Source of the DNA: Lachnospiraceae bacterium
Lineage (GTDB): Bacteria; Bacillota; Clostridia; Lachnospirales; Lachnospiraceae
Length of the DNA stretch: 37,094 nucleotides
Direction of reading: 5' to 3'
NCBI GenBank assembly: GCA_015056925.1
Contig: SVFJ01000025.1
Coordinates: forward strand, 1-37,094
Part shown: one piece after another, positions 35,818 through 37,094 of the stretch
How the letters are laid out: every line of letters starts with the position of its first letter
How positions within the stretch are numbered: the stretch's first letter is position 1
Made by a program: the position numbers and the translations under genes
Notes under the pieces: model-generated
Database searches by the model: none
The model's input: only the letters and a program-made list of their open reading frames with translations
What the model was told of the DNA's origin: nothing

Positions 35818-36417
35818 ATGAAGAAGAGAGTTTTAGCATTGGCTTCCGCAGTTATGTTGGTATTCGGTATGCAGATGACAGTTTGCGCAGATAGCCCAAC
35901 AGCTCAGGAATTACTTGCACCTCGTGTAGATATCGTTATCGATTTAGAGGATGCAGATATTACAGTAGCAGCAGGAGATGTAGAGGTTGCCAGCACATCA
36001 GCACAGTTCAAGGTTGGTGTTATGGAGGCTTTACAGGAGTGCTTAGGTGAGGATATCACAGTTAAGAATATCGTTGATGTTAAGGGCGAAGGCGCTGTAG
36101 CTTTGAATGTACCTGGTGTACAGGAAGGAGACAGCATTAAGGTTCTTGCTTACAACAACACAGCTAAGAACTGGGAGTTCCTTCCAGCTATGGCAACAGC
36201 TGACACAGTTAACACTGTAGTAGGTGATAACAGCAAGCTTGTTGTATTAGAGGATGAGGCAGTTGCTTTAGCAGCTACACCTTCCGTTTCTTTAGATTCT
36301 AGCGCTTTAGTAGCACCTAGAACAGGCGAAGCAGGTATCGCTATGGTTGCTTTCCTTGCATTAGGATGTGCAGCAGTAGTAGTTGCTTCTAAGAAGAGAC
36401 TTGCAGCTTTTAACTAA
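35818..36417 (+). CDS. Secreted, probably sortase-anchored surface protein of unknown function
   Basis: 199 residues. A signal peptide (MKKRVLALASAVMLVFGMQM...C-A-D, cleavage probably after VCA, residue 24) leads into a small acidic domain. The C-terminus has the order of a sortase signal: VAPRTGE at about 166-172, a hydrophobic stretch (AGIAMVAFLALGCAAVVVA) and a basic tail (SKKR). The motif is xPRTG rather than LPxTG, near the S/P-P-x-T-G forms of some clostridial sortases. No sortase gene is in the window. GGGAGGAGGAG precedes the ATG, a very strong ribosome-binding site, which together with common codons suggests high expression. An LCP-family gene follows. Confidence 0.8.
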   Translation: MKKRVLALASAVMLVFGMQMTVCADSPTAQELLAPRVDIVIDLEDADITVAAGDVEVASTSAQFKVGVMEALQECLGEDITVKNIVDVKGEGAVALNVPGVQEGDSIKVLAYNNTAKNWEFLPAMATADTVNTVVGDNSKLVVLEDEAVALAATPSVSLDSSALVAPRTGEAGIAMVAFLALGCAAVVVASKKRLAAFN

Positions 36418-36470
36418 GCTATAGGTTTTATATTTTATTGTATTGATTTTGATATGTGTGGTTTTGATGG

Positions 36471-36520
36471 GTCCCCGGTTCACACCGGGGACTTAACTTT
36501 AATTATCAATTAAAGTTAAG
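36471..36520 (+). terminator. Paired hairpins between the surface-protein and LCP genes
   Basis: First GTCCCCGGT/ACCGGGGAC (36471-36479/36484-36492), a GC-rich 9-bp stem with TCAC loop. It abuts a second perfect stem, CTTAACTTTAATT/AATTAAAGTTAAG (36492-36504/36508-36520), loop ATC. The first, followed by T-rich sequence, probably terminates; the second, all A/T, is 17 nt before the next start. Confidence 0.7.
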
Positions 36521-36536
36521 AACACAGGGAGAAAGT

Positions 36537-37094
36537 ATGAAGAAGAGAAAGAAGAACAAAGTCCTGCAGTTTGTAGTGGGATTTGTCATTTGTATCGCGA
36601 TATTGGTTACAATGGGAGTGGTAACCTTCGCTATTGTAAGTCATATGGGAGGTCAAAGGCTGAAGCAGCAGGCGACTTCTAAGGCACCGGTTTTTACGGA
36701 TGCTGTTGTAGATGTATATGAGATATCTGAGAAAGCGAAAGAAGATGCTGCCCTGAAGGAAGGACAGATTTATTATAAGGGTCAGAAGTATCAGTATAAT
36801 GAGGATATTATGACTTTTGTTTTTATGGGAATTGATTACATGGGAACTGTAGATGAGCTGCTTGAGGAGACGATGGGAGGCCAGTCAGATTTGATTATGC
36901 TGGGCGTACTGAATCCTCATAAGAAGTCGATCGAGCTGATTGCGATTAATCGCAATACGATGACACAGATCCATCGCTATGCGACGGATGGCACCTATGT
37001 AGATACCGTGGATGCGCAGATTACACTGCAGCATGCATATGGTACCGGTGGTACAGACAGCTGTGAGAAGATGGTGGCAGCAGTGGATAATCTG
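36537..37094 (+). CDS. LytR-CpsA-Psr (LCP) family protein, 5' part
   Basis: 186 residues are in the window and the frame is still open at its end. A basic start (MKKRKKNK) and one membrane segment (about 11-33) anchor the protein with its catalytic domain outside. The LCP domain opens with TFVFMGIDYMG, then GGQSDLIMLGVLNPHKKSIELIAINRNTMTQI in two parts (SDLIMLGVLNPHKKSIELIA; INRNTMTQI) and LQHAYGTGG. LCP enzymes attach teichoic acids or capsular polymers to peptidoglycan. The usual R-D-T after the second strand reads R-N-T here, so one conserved acidic residue is replaced. It would fit with the MBOAT, DHHW and YfhO genes as another surface-polymer function. AGGGAG stands about 7 nt before the ATG. 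Confidence 0.85.
   Translation, partial: MKKRKKNKVLQFVVGFVICIAILVTMGVVTFAIVSHMGGQRLKQQATSKAPVFTDAVVDVYEISEKAKEDAALKEGQIYYKGQKYQYNEDIMTFVFMGIDYMGTVDELLEETMGGQSDLIMLGVLNPHKKSIELIAINRNTMTQIHRYATDGTYVDTVDAQITLQHAYGTGGTDSCEKMVAAVDNL

Overview
The window looks like the chromosome of a motile, anaerobic, low-GC Gram-positive of the Lachnospiraceae type (Roseburia/Agathobacter/Lachnospira-like; the genus cannot be fixed by reading). The reasons are strong AGGAGG ribosome-binding sites, an [FeFe]-hydrogenase, four or more proteins of families common there (7TM hybrid kinases, MBOAT/DHHW pair, YfhO, BTAD-type regulator), LacI-family local regulators, CcpA-type cre sites, glycogen metabolism, and uronate catabolism typical of a plant-polysaccharide user. 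No tRNA, rRNA, phage or insertion sequence was seen.

Layout. 1-375: tail of a GGDEF protein. 590-4161: two overlapping genes for a NuoF/GltD-like flavoprotein and an [FeFe]-hydrogenase, behind a promoter region with a perfect cre and a Rex-like palindrome. 4332-10884: two paralogous membrane hybrid histidine kinases, separated by a tandemly duplicated terminator, then a GH35 beta-galactosidase 3 nt after the second kinase. 11010-15292: a lipoprotein, an MBOAT acyltransferase with its DHHW partner, and a ROK sugar kinase. 15349-19026: a uronate module, uxaC and lacI on the minus strand and kduI divergent on the plus strand, with readable promoters and operators between. 19045-21285: a YfhO membrane protein. 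21453-26060: a chemoreceptor, a glycogen-debranching enzyme, a pair of structured repeats and a CheY-like protein. 26232-33251: a LacI regulator, glycogen phosphorylase, a 1-kb non-coding region with a 51-bp hairpin array, a predicted nuclease-like protein and 4-alpha-glucanotransferase. 33359-35612: a LacI regulator and a BTAD regulator. 35818-37094: a sortase-type surface protein and the start of an LCP-family protein.

How it fits together. Debranching enzyme, phosphorylase and 4-alpha-glucanotransferase together can take glycogen or maltodextrins to glucose-1-phosphate and glucose; LacI regulators and AACGTT-centred operators sit among them. UxaC and KduI feed pectin-derived uronates toward the 2-keto-3-deoxygluconate pathway, whose later enzymes are not here. 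The hydrogenase would vent the reductant from this fermentation as H2.

Most unusual features: (1) nine exactly 51-bp-spaced hairpin repeats at 29.9-30.4 kb, in which one copy has changed both stem arms together, next to a PD-(D/E)XK-like protein of unknown role; (2) two structured repeats at 25.4-25.6 kb with a compensatory stem change; (3) the 26-bp quadruplicated terminator arm between the kinase paralogues.
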